A stretch of DNA of 64,000 nt, taken from positions 50,923,500-50,987,499 of the forward strand of contig CM039505.1 in NCBI GenBank assembly GCA_022432975.1, written 5' to 3'. Both the position numbers and the translations under genes were made by a program. Source of the stretch: Begonia masoniana. Taxonomy: Eukaryota; Streptophyta; Magnoliopsida; Cucurbitales; Begoniaceae. Under the pieces are notes generated by a model. It worked only from the letters and a program-made list of their open reading frames with translations. It was not told the origin of the DNA and ran no database searches. This document shows, piece by piece, positions 48,286-60,316 of this stretch (position 1 is the first letter of the stretch; each line of letters opens with the position of its first letter).

Positions 48286-49804
48286 TGTTGACTTAGAGAG
48301 TGTTTAAGTCATAATTTGTTTTTGATGATGTCTGTGTGTATTAAATATTCAATTTGATTATGTGTACTTAATGAGAATTATAAATATGAGTTTATTTGGA
48401 AATACCCTTGAAAAGGGTATTTTAGTTGACTAATGAATCGGTTTGAGTATACAGAGCTAAATAGTAAAACAGGCTTGGATATACCGATAGCTACACGACA
48501 AAGAACAGAAGGCTTCTGCCGATTGAGTTTTCAAGCCACATCTGCCGATGATGTACTCAGCGCCTATATGTTTCATCTGCCGATGACGTGTCAAGCTGTT
48601 CTTATGCCGATCGCTACACGACAGAGAAGAGAAGTTCCTTGTACCGATGGCGTTTGAAGCTACTTGTTCCGATGACGTGTCAATATGCTTCTACCGATGA
48701 CTATATATATAATAAAATAGAAGCTTCTGCCGATAGCTGTTTCTGAAGACAGATGCCGATGACGTGTCAAAGCATTTATATGCTGCAACTGCCGATCGTG
48801 TCTGAAGATACATCTGCCGATGATATTTGTAGCAGCTCCTGCCGATTGACTAAACGACAAAAGGAGATGCTGACTAAAGCATGCACATGCCGATGAAAAT
48901 TTAAGAATGCATCTGCCGATGGAATTTATGAAATTCAACGCCTACACCTGCCGATAGCTTTTGAGCTGCACATGCCGATGGACTTCGATGCATCTGCCGA
49001 TGAATTTTCACGTTGCACCTGCCGATGAAGTTTCAAGACACATATGCCGGTGACGTCTGAAGCTTACTCATTCCGATGACGTGTCAAGTGTTTTGAAGCT
49101 ACATCTTCCGGTAATCTTCCGCCAGAATTCTAAGTTAGCCGCGAAGCTACAGTGACGTCGTTTTCAGCATTAACTCCAGACCTTTAATGGCGACGACGAA
49201 CAGCGACTCTAAATGCAACGGATATCTGCTTCAGTACGGATGCTTCCCAACGGTAACTTTTATCCATTTGAAGAAAGAAGCATTCAATTCTGTGAAGCAA
49301 AATATACAGAGTATTTAAGCCGAGCTCAGAGCACGAAGAAAGAACTTTTGCGAATTTTCAATTGATAGCCCTAAGCTGCAAAAGTTTTCATACTCTGTAA
49401 CCACTATACATCTCTCTAAACTCGAACTTGAGATTTCTGCTGTGAGAGTGTAGTCTGTGATCTATTTCACAAATACAAATCATTTGTAAAGGCAGTGGAT
49501 TGACGCCCGGCAAGTTCAATCCAGAATTGTAAAGGCAATTGATCGGAGCCCGGAATCCCGATCTAGTTATTCTCGTGAGGAGAAGGTTAAGGATCTTCAA
49601 GGGGTGAGCCTTGAAGCGTGGACGTAGGCAGTCTGGCCGAACCACGTAAAAAGTACTGGTGTCGAATTTCTCTCTTTCTCTCTTTACATTATTTGAGTAC
49701 TTGTGTTAAATCTAAGTTTTAATCAAGAAGAGAAATTTAGGTTAACTCTTATTAAAATTAAAAAGTCTAATTCACCCTCCCTCTTAGACAATTACGGTCC
49801 TACA
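48286..49804 (+). repeat. Sirevirus 3' LTR
   Basis: 1519 bp, near-identical to the 5' LTR. By eye the differences are three substitutions and three one-base homopolymer length changes. The CCGAT array is at about 48483-49112. Confidence 0.93.
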
Positions 49805-50560
49805 CGACCGCATTAGTTTGTTTTGTTCATCGCCCAGGCCTTCATTATTTTCGAGGTTCGCTCATTGCTTTTCTGGCAAGACTGGATGTAATATTGACAT
49901 TCAAATCAATCTTCACTGTCTCGATAATGGAAGAAATTTTCCACACAGGTTGACTTTTAAACCTATCTAAATAATGATTTATCACCTATTTTGCTGTAGC
50001 GTGTTGATTTTCAATTTTCCTTAAACAGATGTGTGAATCGATCTAACTCTTATTTGAAACGTACGCTCGTTTTGCATATTCGAACCATGTAGTCGCCACT
50101 CATAACCATCTTCACACACGATTGTCAGTCGTCGAGAGTCATTTTTGGTTCATAACCAATTCTGACCGAACTTGAATGATCAAAAAATGAGTTCGGCTTG
50201 ACTCGTTTATTTTAATTTCAACTGTCTTACATGTTCGCTTTTCTAAATTTATCATAAATAAACTAATATATTGGTAATGATGCTAGATGTAGCTTATATT
50301 ACTCTCATAAAAAATTTGTTAATTTATTTATTTATATTAGTTAGATTTATATGATGTTAAGAGAATCCAGGTTCAGATCCAATGTTGATAACCAGAAAAT
50401 ACCAATCTTCACAAGAATCACATCGGCAAAGCTTCTGCCCAACTCATTTTAGCCGAGTTCCATCGTCATCTCTGATTGTGGGTTCTTCATCGATGCAAGT
50501 TCCAGTCCAGTTCCTGCTTTCCCTGACTAATTTCGGACCAATTTCGATGAACTTTTTTCT
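49805..50560. other. Sequence right of the Sirevirus, no gene
   Basis: Begins with the target duplication CGACC. It includes the right copy of the flanking repeat (50149-50270). The end should contain the Nudix promoter and 5' UTR. Confidence 0.5.
50149..50270 (+). repeat. Right copy of the repeat pair flanking the mobile block
   Basis: Matches 25674-25790 in the same orientation, about 24.5 kb away. 'atattactctc' follows both copies (25822-25832; about 50297-50307). Confidence 0.65.
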
Positions 50561-50602
50561 CGTTTGATTCTCCATTTGAGTTTGGGGAAGAACTCGAAGA
50601 CA

Positions 50603-53508
50603 ATGCTGAAAGTCATTCAGCTTTTCGGTTGCTCATCTGGGTCGGTCTCAAATTTCTTCAAACCATTTAGCGGCGGTGGCCTTTCTTTCGTTTCTATTTC
50701 TACGTTATCATTTTCGTATTCTTCGTCAACGTCGCGGTCTTCTCCGGCTTCGTTCTCGCCGGCAATTTCTTCCCGTAAGTGCCGTTCTGTGAGAATCTTT
50801 TGTGGGTCATCTGCTCGTTCTGAATCGATTTCCGACAGTGCTTCTTCTTCTTCTTCTTCTTCTTCTTCGTCGGGACCGGCGCAGCCTGCATCTTCAGCTG
50901 TTGTTCAGTCTGCTGTGAGTTCTCCACTCCTGGTAGCTTAATTGTTTTCAATTTGATGAAATTGAATAGGAATTGATGATATACTGGGTCTCCCTTACCA
51001 TTAATCTTTATCAGAAGTGCACAATTTTTTTGAAATTTGGTCACTTATTGTAGTTGGTTTTAGCTGTTTGATGGTTTGTTCCATAAATTTGTACCGTTCA
51101 ATTCATGTCTTAGAGTAGGTTTTTGGTTTATTGGTTTAAGTTATTTGGTATTCATTGTTTTACTCTCGTAAATTGGCAGTGGAGTAATTTACTTTTTCCG
51201 ATTATTGGCTGATGTAACTTAAGCAAAAGCCAGGGGAAATCGTCCTATATTCTCTAATGGGTTAAGAGACTTTCTAAATTCAGCTGTTACTCTCACATTT
51301 GGGGTTTTCTTGCATTGCCGTATTCTCGGTGTTACTTCTTTCGTCTTCAGTCCGATAATTTTGAACGCTTCATATCTATATCGATACGTGTACATTTTTC
51401 AAGACATGTTTGAGCTGTTAGATATGCATGTATTAGACATATATGCATGCAATTATGCGTGGGCTGAAATATCAATGCAATCAATAGAAATTGGCAAGAA
51501 TAGTGTATTTATATCGAATACTTCCAAAAAAAAATTGTCAAATGACAAGAACGGAATCGTAGAATCGATTAGGCTTTCGAGAAGCCAATACTCTCCCGAG
51601 AAGTCTAGCTCCATACGAGTCACTCTTCGATCCTTCTATTACCTCTGTTCCTCTATATTCAAGCGAGGGGTTTAATATTCATTATTTCTTAGTCGTCGTT
51701 ATTGATTAGCAGTCACTAATTATGTATGGATAAGAGAGATGCAGATGAGTCTAAACGTCGTTTTTCTTCTTTTGATAAAAGTTTTTACAATTCATTCAGT
51801 TTCTTTTGAAAATAGTTGAGTTTTAAACCTTATACGACACGAATCAATTTAAATTGCAAGTATTGTAATGCAAGCTCGATCTTTAAATAGATTGTGAATA
51901 AATAAATCAGGAATCCTATGTATGATTAATAGAAATCATATACTTATATGAGGATTCGCTGTTGAAATTCGGGATTTTCTTATGAACTTTATGCAGGGAA
52001 ATGTTCGGAATGTGAATTTCTGTCAGTGGTGTGGAGGCCCAGCAAAGCATAGTATACCTGATGGTGAAGAGAAGTTGAGAGCCATTTGCACAGTTTGTGG
52101 GAAGATAACCTATCAGAACCCGAAAATGGTATTTTTTTTTTTTCGTTTCATAATCTTTATTACGATATATTTTCAGGTGATGTCTCGAATTGTCGACGAC
52201 TAAATTTATCTTGAAATAATGATCTTAGTACCGTTGCAATATAGCTGGCTACGAAAAACTGAATTACGCACCACTTTCACGGCTGATACTGATGAATATA
52301 GACTGATCCGATGAATTATCTGTCACGGAAAAGATTGTAAAAGAAGATTACGAAAAAGAACGATGAGATCAATTTCGTTTTTGTCAAAGTTATATATCGC
52401 GAATTTAGGTACCTAAAGGACTTTATATGTTGTTGGTAATCCATTGTTTCGATGTATCCCGCTCCCGGAAGTATTAATGTTAGTCATTATTCGTAAAATA
52501 GTCGTAAAATTTGATTCATATCTCGGAAAAAATTAACTAAATTGCCTCTGAACTTGCTGTGATTTTTCTTTTGATTCGTGGGTTTTTCTCGTCAGGTCGT
52601 AGGCTGTCTTATCGAGCATGACAACAAGATTCTACTTTGCAAGCGAAAGATTCAGCCGTCTTACGGTCTCTGGTATTTATTCACGGGTGGTATCCGTATC
52701 TGATTTAAATTATTCTTAATCCATAAGTTTAAGCTTTCGAAATTGTTATTGGTAATTTGTAATCTATATTGCCATTGCTAATTTTGTCAAGTGGTTGGTG
52801 TTGGACAGGACTCTACCGGCCGGTTATTTGGAAATCGGGGAATCAGCTGCAGAGGGTGCGATTAGGGAGACGTGGGAAGAAGCGTGCGCGGAAGTTCAAG
52901 TGCTCTCACCCTTTGCTCAACTCGATATTCCTCTTATCGGTCAAGTGAGGGAGAATTGTCTTTTTTTTTTTTTATCAAAGTCGATTGCTCTTACACTCGT
53001 CAAATATGTTATATATAATACGATTCTCGTTTGAAGCAGACTTATATAATCTTTTTGGCAAAGTTGAAGAATCCCCATTTCTCACCGGGCCCCGAATCAT
53101 CCGAATGCCGCCTTTTTTCTCTGGACAACATTCCATTTGATTCTCTTGCGTTTTCGTCCATGTTGGTCACCTTAACGTTGGTATGTGTTCGCTTAGCTAA
53201 GTAAGATTCACTAATTCCCGCTCAAATTATCGAAAATATATCGATTTTCATAGCTCATCTTGCTCATGGATGCAGTACATAGAAGATGTGAAGACCGGAA
53301 GAATCAAGTTCCATTATGGTACAATCAATAAAAGGTACTAGACCAGAAACAACACTTTTAATTTGAATTTGGGCGTTTATTTATACAAACTTTACGTAAA
53401 ATTGTCTACAATCCCGGTTTTTTATCATCGTTCGTGATTATTGTCAGACCCGGCACGAGTCCTTCGGATATCCACGCATATACTCTCGATTATCATCTGT
53501 TGTCATAA
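50603..53508 (+). CDS. NUDT23: Nudix hydrolase 23-like, chloroplast FAD/ADP-ribose pyrophosphatase
   Basis: Homologue of Arabidopsis NUDX23, a plastid pyrophosphatase acting on FAD and ADP-ribose. Seven exons join to 305 residues: 50603-50914, 51997-52128, 52596-52672, 52809-52944, 53040-53180, 53276-53334, 53448-53508. Residues 1 to about 100 form a Ser-rich transit peptide that includes a poly-Ser run. A zinc ribbon follows (CQWCG...CTVCG, about 111-132). The Nudix box starts at GYLEIGE and runs through [11 protein letters not shown]. The usual G of EExG is Cys (TGC, 52885-52887, residue 200); the catalytic Glu residues remain. It ends TLDYHLLS. The ATG at 50603 is used; the upstream frame lacks an ATG. 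Confidence 0.88.
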
Positions 53509-54492
53509 CAAAAAGGTGGAACTACTCTTTTCCACTCCTTTTTCACCAATCTTTTATGATTATCGACGAAACTTGATCCGTGCTGCAGTTGGAACTAGTG
53601 GGTCATGGGATTTGCATAAATCCCAATTTTAGCCATCAGAATGGAGCTTCAATAGTTGGAATTCCAGTGTCTTCCCAAGATATATATTGTGTTCTAATTG
53701 AGAGGTGTGGGGCCATTTGTATGAACTTTCCATCTTACTGATTTCTTGAGATTAGAGATTTTACCGTTGAATGTTGAGAGTGGAAATTGAAATGAAGGTT
53801 TCGATCCGAATCTTCGGATGGTTATGACAATTTCGAGTCTCGGGATAGACGATCGACACGTAGAGTATACAAATTAGAAGTTTTATTTAAAGTCATTGTT
53901 TGACACGTCAGTGAATATTTTAATATAGAATAAGAAAGTAAACATAATATAGCTGTAATCGGGACCCATAAGTACAAACAATAGACACGAACATCACCTT
54001 CCTCTAGAATTTCTTGGAGAAGAGTAAGCGAAGAAATCTTGTTATCTTCTCCAATGGCGGCCTGGGTATGCATAGGAAGAATAGCCATTAAAATAGAGAG
54101 AATTGGTTGTCAATATCTTGACTTTCATCACAAGGAACAGATGTGAAGAATAAAAAAAGAAGATCAGATCAAAAACAATTCCAACTTGTTCTTAGAATCT
54201 CAAAAAATCAGTCAATGATAGAGAAATTCCTATTATTTTTTTGGGTTTAGAAAGGATGAGGATGGAAACTAGTAATGGCGGATGTAGAACAGTAGAAGTG
54301 ACACCATTTTAAGACAGACTTTCTGGCCGCTGACAGCAGCGAAGTTGACGATGAAGATTGATTGTGATGACGTCCAACAAAAATCGGGAAAATACGAGGA
54401 AATTTCAATCATGTCAATATATAAACTCTGCAACAACTGCAGAAACTTCATTTCGGTTTCCGATCGGCATCTCTCGTGCTTATCCAGCAACG
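53509..54492. other. Region between Nudix and lectin kinase genes
   Basis: Should contain the Nudix 3' UTR and the receptor-kinase promoter. A minus-strand ORF of 88 codons (53822-54088) has no recognisable feature and is not called. Confidence 0.45.
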
Positions 54493-56453
54493 ATGGCTCT
54501 ACTCTTTGTCTTCGCCGTGTTATTCGGCTTCGCTCTCCGTCGCGCCGACTGCCTCGAATTCAACTTCTCAGATTTCAAAAACGACAACCGATCTCTGCTC
54601 ATAATGAATGAAGGCAAATCCAACATTGCTTACGACGCGATCCAAGTTACCAAAGAAGCTCGGGGAGATCCGATCACGAATTTATCCGGCAGGGTCTTTT
54701 ACCGTGAGCGGCTCCGGCTAAGAAGAAAGGGTGTCAAAGCAATTTTCAACACCACTTTTGTGATCAATGTGAGCAACCAGACGTTTCCGGGCGGTGAAGG
54801 ACTGGCTTTCGTAGTCGCCGCCGATACGTCGCTGCCGATGAACAGCGAAGGAGAATGGCTGGGAATCGTAAACGAGACGACTAACGGGACTGTTCAGGCG
54901 CAGATAGTTGCAGTCGAATTCGACACCAGAAAGAGCTTTGAAGATGATATCGACGATAACCACGTCGGTTTGAACGTCAACGGCATAAACTCCATTAAAC
55001 AAGTTCCTCTGAGCAGCTATGGAGTTGAGATTTCGAGCGGTAAGGACGTCCGAGGAATCGTTAAATACGACGGTGAAAATATCTCGATCTTCGTTTCGAT
55101 GGCGAATGATACGGGAGAGAAGAAGAAAAATCCGATCATTTCTATGCCTCTCAATCTCTCCGATTTTCCCGATGAGGTATACGTCGGATTTTCAGCTTCT
55201 ACGAGCGATCACACCGAACTAAACTGTGTAAAATCATGGCAATTCTACAGCACCGAGTTTGATAAAGACAAGAACCTGAGCAGGTGGATTTTGATCGGAG
55301 TTGCCATCTTCATCGCCGCGATTCTGCTGATTTCGCCGGCCGTGTTCTTCTATTGGAGAAACGATACGCGAAGCCCGATAAAGGAGAGTTGTACGTCGGG
55401 ATTGAGGACGAGATAAAAGGGTCTTCGACAGCTCCGCGAAAGTTCCGACTATCGGAGCTAAAACAGGCGACCGGAAATTTCCACCAGAAGAACAAGCTCG
55501 GAACAGGCGGGTTCGGAACCGTCTATCGAGGAGTTTTAACGAACAGAGATGTCGCCGTCAAACGAATCTCGAAGGATTCCCGGCAAGGGAAGCAAGAGTT
55601 CATCACGGAAATAACTGTAATCGGCAGCCTCCATCACAAAAACTTGGTCAAATTGATCGGATGGTGCTACGAAAAGAGAGATCTTCTTCTCGTCTACGAG
55701 TTCATGCCGAACGGAAGCTTAGACAGATTCATCTACGAAGAAGACGAAGCCGCCATGGGAGAGTCAAGCTTGAAATGGGAGAAAAGATTCAACGTGATCT
55801 GCCACGTCGCCGAAGCTCTGGATTATCTGCACAACAAATGCGAAAAGATAATTCTTCATCGAGACATCAAAGCCAGCAACATAATGTTGGATTCAGATTT
55901 CAACGCCAAACTCGGCGATTTCGGCCTGGCTCGAATGATTCAGGAACGGAAGAAAGCCCATCACTCGACGAGAGAAATCGCCGGAACTCCAGGATATATG
56001 GCGCCGGAGAGTTTTCTCACCGGAAGAGCAACCGTCGAAACAGATGTATACGCTTATGGAGTTCTTCTTTTGGAGGTCGTCTGTGGAAGAAAGCCTGGAC
56101 TTCCGTTCAAGACTGATGATTATAACAACAGCATAGTTCATTGGCTATGGGGATTTCACAACGAAGGCCGGATTCTTGACGCCGTCGATAAGAAAATAGT
56201 CGGAGAGTATCGAGAGGAAGAAATGGAGATTCTGATGATTCTGGGATTGGCTTGCTGCCATCCGAATCCGCAGAAGAGGCCATCGATGACCAAAGTTTTA
56301 CAGGTTCTAACCGGAGAAGCAGCTCCGCCTGAAGTTCCGCCGGTTAGACCGCCGTTTGTGTGGCCTCCCATGCCGCCTTCGTTCAAAGAGGATTTGGAGA
56401 ATTCCTTTGGAGGAAATCATCGTTCTCTGTTTACTGAAATTAGTGGAAGATGA
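54493..56453 (+). CDS. L-type lectin receptor kinase, frameshifted
   Basis: Plasma-membrane receptor-like kinase of the L-type lectin class (LecRK), intronless as usual. The ATG at 54493 starts a signal peptide (MALLFVFAVLFGFALRRADC). The legume-lectin domain (about residues 21-255) includes GGEGLAFVV, AVEFDT and DDNHVGLNVNGI, with several N-glycosylation sites. A membrane helix (WILIGVAIFIAAILLISPAV) follows. The kinase has GTGGFGTVYRG, VAVKRI, HRDIKASN, DFG and GTPGYMAPE, and ends ISGR at TGA 56451-56453. Ectodomain and kinase are in different frames. The switch falls just after the helix, in 'tggagaaacg' (55354-55363), as if one A were missing. The upstream frame otherwise stops at 55416. 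Either a recent null allele or a sequence error. Confidence 0.88.
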
Positions 56454-56459
56454 TGATGA

Positions 56460-57808
56460 TGAAACCAGATTGTGGATTTTGGTATTTCTTTTTCTATGTC
56501 TGATGTTTGTTCTTGTGGATTACAGGTTGGCTCGCGAGTCTGAGTCGTATTGAAATATTTTCTTGACTCGTAAACTAGTTAGTATGTGTATAATTTGTAA
56601 AGATATAACTGTCAAATATTTGTAATGATATCTGTGTGATACTTGTTATTAGATCATCTCAAATAATTTTTTTACTAAATTCATATTAATTTATAAATTA
56701 ATTAAACAATTAATTATTATATTTTAATATAATGATAAATAATTATTATAATTTTAATAATAAATTTTTTTTAGAAAGACATAGAAAAAGAGAAACGTGT
56801 GATACCCGAGTTAAGCTGCGACATAATAGGAATAATGTCGTAGACTTTGTGAGCTTACCTTTAAAGGATAATCAGTTCGCAATGGTTAAATATACAATTG
56901 TAGCGGATTCGATACCTTAGTGTGCGAAAATAGAGCCTACATTATCAACCAAATCAAAATCCAAATTTTTGAAATAAATTCATCAAATTCTCAAACCCAA
57001 TTAGATGATAAAATTCCCCGCCTTCGATCGAAATCTTAATTCAACTCCAACTTGCCTCAATTTCCCACACCAAAACCTTAATTCCTAACAAAAATCGCTT
57101 CCTAACTATAAAGAATAGGTTGGCTTAAGATCCGCAGGTCGGTTCGGTTCCCTCCCTTCTTAGCCTAAGATGCCATAAAAATTAATGAGGGTAAAAATCA
57201 ATTTAAACTCCAAAGTATGGGTTTCATTTGAAATAATCCTTAAACTAAAAATTTTAACAACTAAAACCTTAAACTATTCAAAATGTAACAAATCAAACCC
57301 TAGCAGGGAATCAATCACCCCCCGTTCTCAATTTACGCCAAGATCGGGGTAGGACGATCTAAATGGAACAGCTCCCCGATTTATCCAGTGCTTACGTGGC
57401 GCTGGACATATTGGGTCAGATGGTCAATGTGGGGAGTGGAGAGACCCACCGTTCAACATGCACCGCACGTGACTCGAGACCAGGGGACACCGTCCTGAAT
57501 CGGCCTCTCATTCCATGCCTCTTCATTTTCAAGGTTCTCGGAACAAGAGGCTAATCTGGAGCGGTGACCACCGTTCTCATACCTCATTTTGAGAACGGGG
57601 CCGATTCGAGATGGTGATCCTCTGTTGTCAAAATTAGTGCTGAGAACGGAGAGTCACTACCTCAGATCGGGGGACCGATCTCCGATTTTATATAAAGAAC
57701 TATATCATTTTATACATTAATTAAACAATTCACTATTATATTTTAACATTATAATTATAAATAATTATTATAATTTTAATAATAAAATTCGTTTAGAAAT
57801 ATATAATT
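56460..57808. other. Intergenic DNA with about 90-bp direct repeats
   Basis: An AT-rich unit at about 56696-56782 recurs at 57714-57802 (attaattaaacaatt, attatattttaa, aaataattattataatttt, then aataataaa). The segment between them (about 0.93 kb) is GC-richer at 57300-57690, with repeated 'gttctca' and 'gatcggg' words. No protein is recognised. Confidence 0.5.
57072..57189 (+). repeat. Dispersed repeat, left copy
   Basis: Matches 63099-63210 in the same orientation (aaccttaa, aatcgcttcc, ctrtaaagaat, gtyggct, then tcttagcctaagatgccata). The pair brackets the nested LTR complex. Confidence 0.65.
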
Positions 57809-58709
57809 TGTAACACCCGAAAATTTATCGTACACCTTAAAATAGATTACGATATTTTAATGGAATTAAAGACTAGTAGCTGAAATTTAATTTAGTCTAC
57901 AATTTGAGTTATCATGGTTGTTTTAGAGATGGGATTATGAGAGATCACGTTGAAAATGAATATTTGGAATAGAAGAAATGATGTAGAGAAAAGAAGCGTA
58001 AAGGAAAAGTTTGAAAAGTAAAAGAATTTAAATATAAAAATGAACAAAATAATGAAGAGGTAGAGGAAGTGGTGTCTGACGTTGAAGAGAAAAGTGGAAG
58101 GAAGAAATAGGTGGTGAAGGGCGATTCTGTAACTCCCCCATAGGTAGGTTGGTAACGTTTATCCTCTAAGCGTGTTGATCCATTTCTTTATTCTCCTTTC
58201 CCCACGTTTCTTCCCCTCCCTTCCAGCAGCTTTCCACACCCTTCTCCTCCTCTTCTCTCAAGTTTCTTCTTCGAGAACTCAAAGTTAGATTTTAAGCTAT
58301 ATTTATACGAGATGTTAGTTATAGGTTGCTAAAGTTGGAGTTCTGTTGAGTTATTTGAGATGTGGTGAACCCTATCATGTAATGCACGAAAACTGGTTCT
58401 AAATTCCTTCATATCTTACTGGTTTGAAGGTTTAAATGGGATATAATAGATGTTTATGGAATGAAATGGGGAAAGATAACAAAATGGTGCATGAATATTC
58501 AAAAGTGGTTGAGGATGACGTTTTAATGAACATATTTGGTTTCATATGTTTTAGGTTTACGAGTCAACACGAAAGTTGAGTAAAGTGCCGAAACCAAGCT
58601 CAAGACTCGAGTTAAGTGCATGTTTGCACGTGTTTTGGTCGATTGGCCTACACCACAAAGGTTAGGACGTTGATGGCTAGAATGTGAAATTTGGAGATTT
58701 TAGTTTGAG

Positions 58710-59086
58710 TGTAATGACCTCTTTTTCCAGCAAGATATTGTCCGTTCTAGGGATTGGGCCGCAACCCAATATCCTCCTCTCACGGCTTTGTTTGGCAAGG
58801 ACTTCTCAGTCGGTCACCCAACTTGGTACTACTCTCGCCGAAGCACTTTTAACTTCGGAGTTCTTATGGGATCCGTTGTCAATTGTGCTCTAAAACACGT
58901 CTTACTATTTTGGGAGGATCTCTTTACATATGTTTCAGTTCCACATACTTCCCCAAACGATGTGGGATTGTGACGATCCCCACATTATGACCTACCCCCT
59001 TCACTGGCCTTTTTCCCGTGCGGACGCACCGCCATCCGGGTCCGGATCTAGTATACGGGCCAGTTGTGCACATATAGGTCATCACA
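58710..59086 (-). repeat. Cassandra LTR A
   Basis: 377 bp. 5S-like sequence, antisense, at about 58795-58885. It starts TGTAATGACC, where the other copies have TGTAACGACC. Confidence 0.88.
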
Positions 59087-59157
59087 ATCACCCCCCTTCG
59101 GAAGCCCAACGTCCTCGTTGGCCACATTTCTGGTTGGATACAGACTCTAATACCATT

Positions 59158-59544
59158 TGTAACGACCCCTTTTCCCAGCAAAATATTGTCCGCTCTGGGA
59201 TTGGGCCGCAACCCAATATCTTCCCCTCACGGCTTTGTTTGGCGAGAACTTACTCAGTCGGTCACCCAACCTGGTACTACTCTCGCCGAAGCACTTTTAA
59301 CTTCAGAGTTCTTATGGGATCCGTTGTCAATTGTGCTCCAAAATGCGTCTTACTATTTTGGGAGGGTCTCTTTACATATGTTTCATTTCCACATACTTCC
59401 CAAGCGATGTGGGATTGTGACGACCCCCACATTATGACCTACCCCCTTCACCGGCCTTTTTCCCGTGCGGACGCACCGCCATCCGGGTCCGGATCTAGTA
59501 TCCGGCCGCCAGTGTGACATATAGGTTTTTTTTGGCGCATCACA
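59158..59544 (-). repeat. Cassandra LTR B
   Basis: 387 bp. It differs from A and C by about 10 extra bases, a T-rich insertion near 59525-59535. 5S-like part at about 59247-59330. Confidence 0.88.
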
Positions 59545-59610
59545 ATCACCCCTCTCGGGGGCCCAACGTCCTCGTGGCCAATTTTGGTAGATACAGACTC
59601 TAATACCATT

Positions 59611-59987
59611 TGTAACGACCGCTTTTCCCAGCAAGATATTGTCCGTTCTAGGGATTGGGCCGCAACCCAATATCTTCCCCTCACGGCTTTGTTTGGCGAG
59701 AACTTACCAGTCGGTCACCCAACCTGGTACTACTCTCGCCGAAACACTTTTAACTTCAGAGTTCTTATGGGATCCGTTGTCAATTGTGCTCCAAAACGCG
59801 TCTTACTATTTTGGGAGGGTCTCTTTACATATGTTTCATTTCCACATACTTCCCCAAGCGATGTGGGATTGTGACGACCCCCACATTACGACCTACCCCC
59901 TTCACCGGCCTTTTTCCCGTGCGGACGCACCGCCATCCGGGTCCGGATCCAGTATACGGGCCAGTCGTGCACATATGGGTCATCACA
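59611..59987 (-). repeat. Cassandra LTR C
   Basis: 377 bp. 5S-like part at about 59700-59783. Confidence 0.88.
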
Positions 59988-60057
59988 ATCACCCCTCTCG
60001 GGGGCCCAACGTCCTAGTTGACCACATTTTCGGTTGGGTACAGGCTCTGATACCATT

Positions 60058-60316
60058 TGTAACGACCCCTTTTCCCAGCAAGATATTGTCCGCTCTGAGG
60101 ATTAGGCTGCAACCTAATATCTTTCCCTCACCGCTTTGTTTGGCGAGGACTTCCCAGTCGGTCACTCAACCTAGTACTACTCTCGCCGAAACACTTTTAA
60201 CTTCGGAGTTCTTATGGGATCCGTTGTCAATTGTGCTCCAAAACGCGTCTTACTATTTTGGGAGGGTCTCTTTACATATGTTTCATTTCCACATACTTCC
60301 CCAAGCGATGTGGGAT
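60058..60316 (-). repeat. Cassandra LTR D, interrupted; remainder at 61806-61885
   Basis: 5S-like part at about 60146-60230. It breaks after 'gtgggat' and resumes at 61806 with 'ccttttttt.ccgcgtggac'. About 35-38 bp present in the other LTRs are absent at the break. Confidence 0.85.

Larger units (their letters stand above)
37474..49804 (+). mobile_element. Full-length Ty1/copia retrotransposon, Sirevirus type
   Basis: 12.3 kb. The 5' LTR is 37474-38989 and the 3' LTR 48286-49804, both TGTTGAC...CCTACA, flanked by the target duplication CGACC (37469-37473, 49805-49809). Order: LTR, primer site, gag, protease/integrase (duplicated), RT-RNase H, extra ORF, several polypurine tracts, LTR. Integrase before RT marks copia. 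The extra ORF after RNase H, the long LTRs and the multiple tracts mark the Sirevirus/Maximus group. The LTRs differ by about three substitutions and three homopolymer indels, so insertion is recent. Confidence 0.93.

Noticed and set aside
53822..54088. Minus-strand gene between the Nudix and kinase genes
   Set aside because: 88 codons with no recognised domain, no supporting splice pattern, and lying in the expected 3'/promoter region.
55661..56116. ORF of 151 codons overlapping the kinase domain
   Set aside because: Arg/Ser-rich shadow frame of the conserved kinase sequence.
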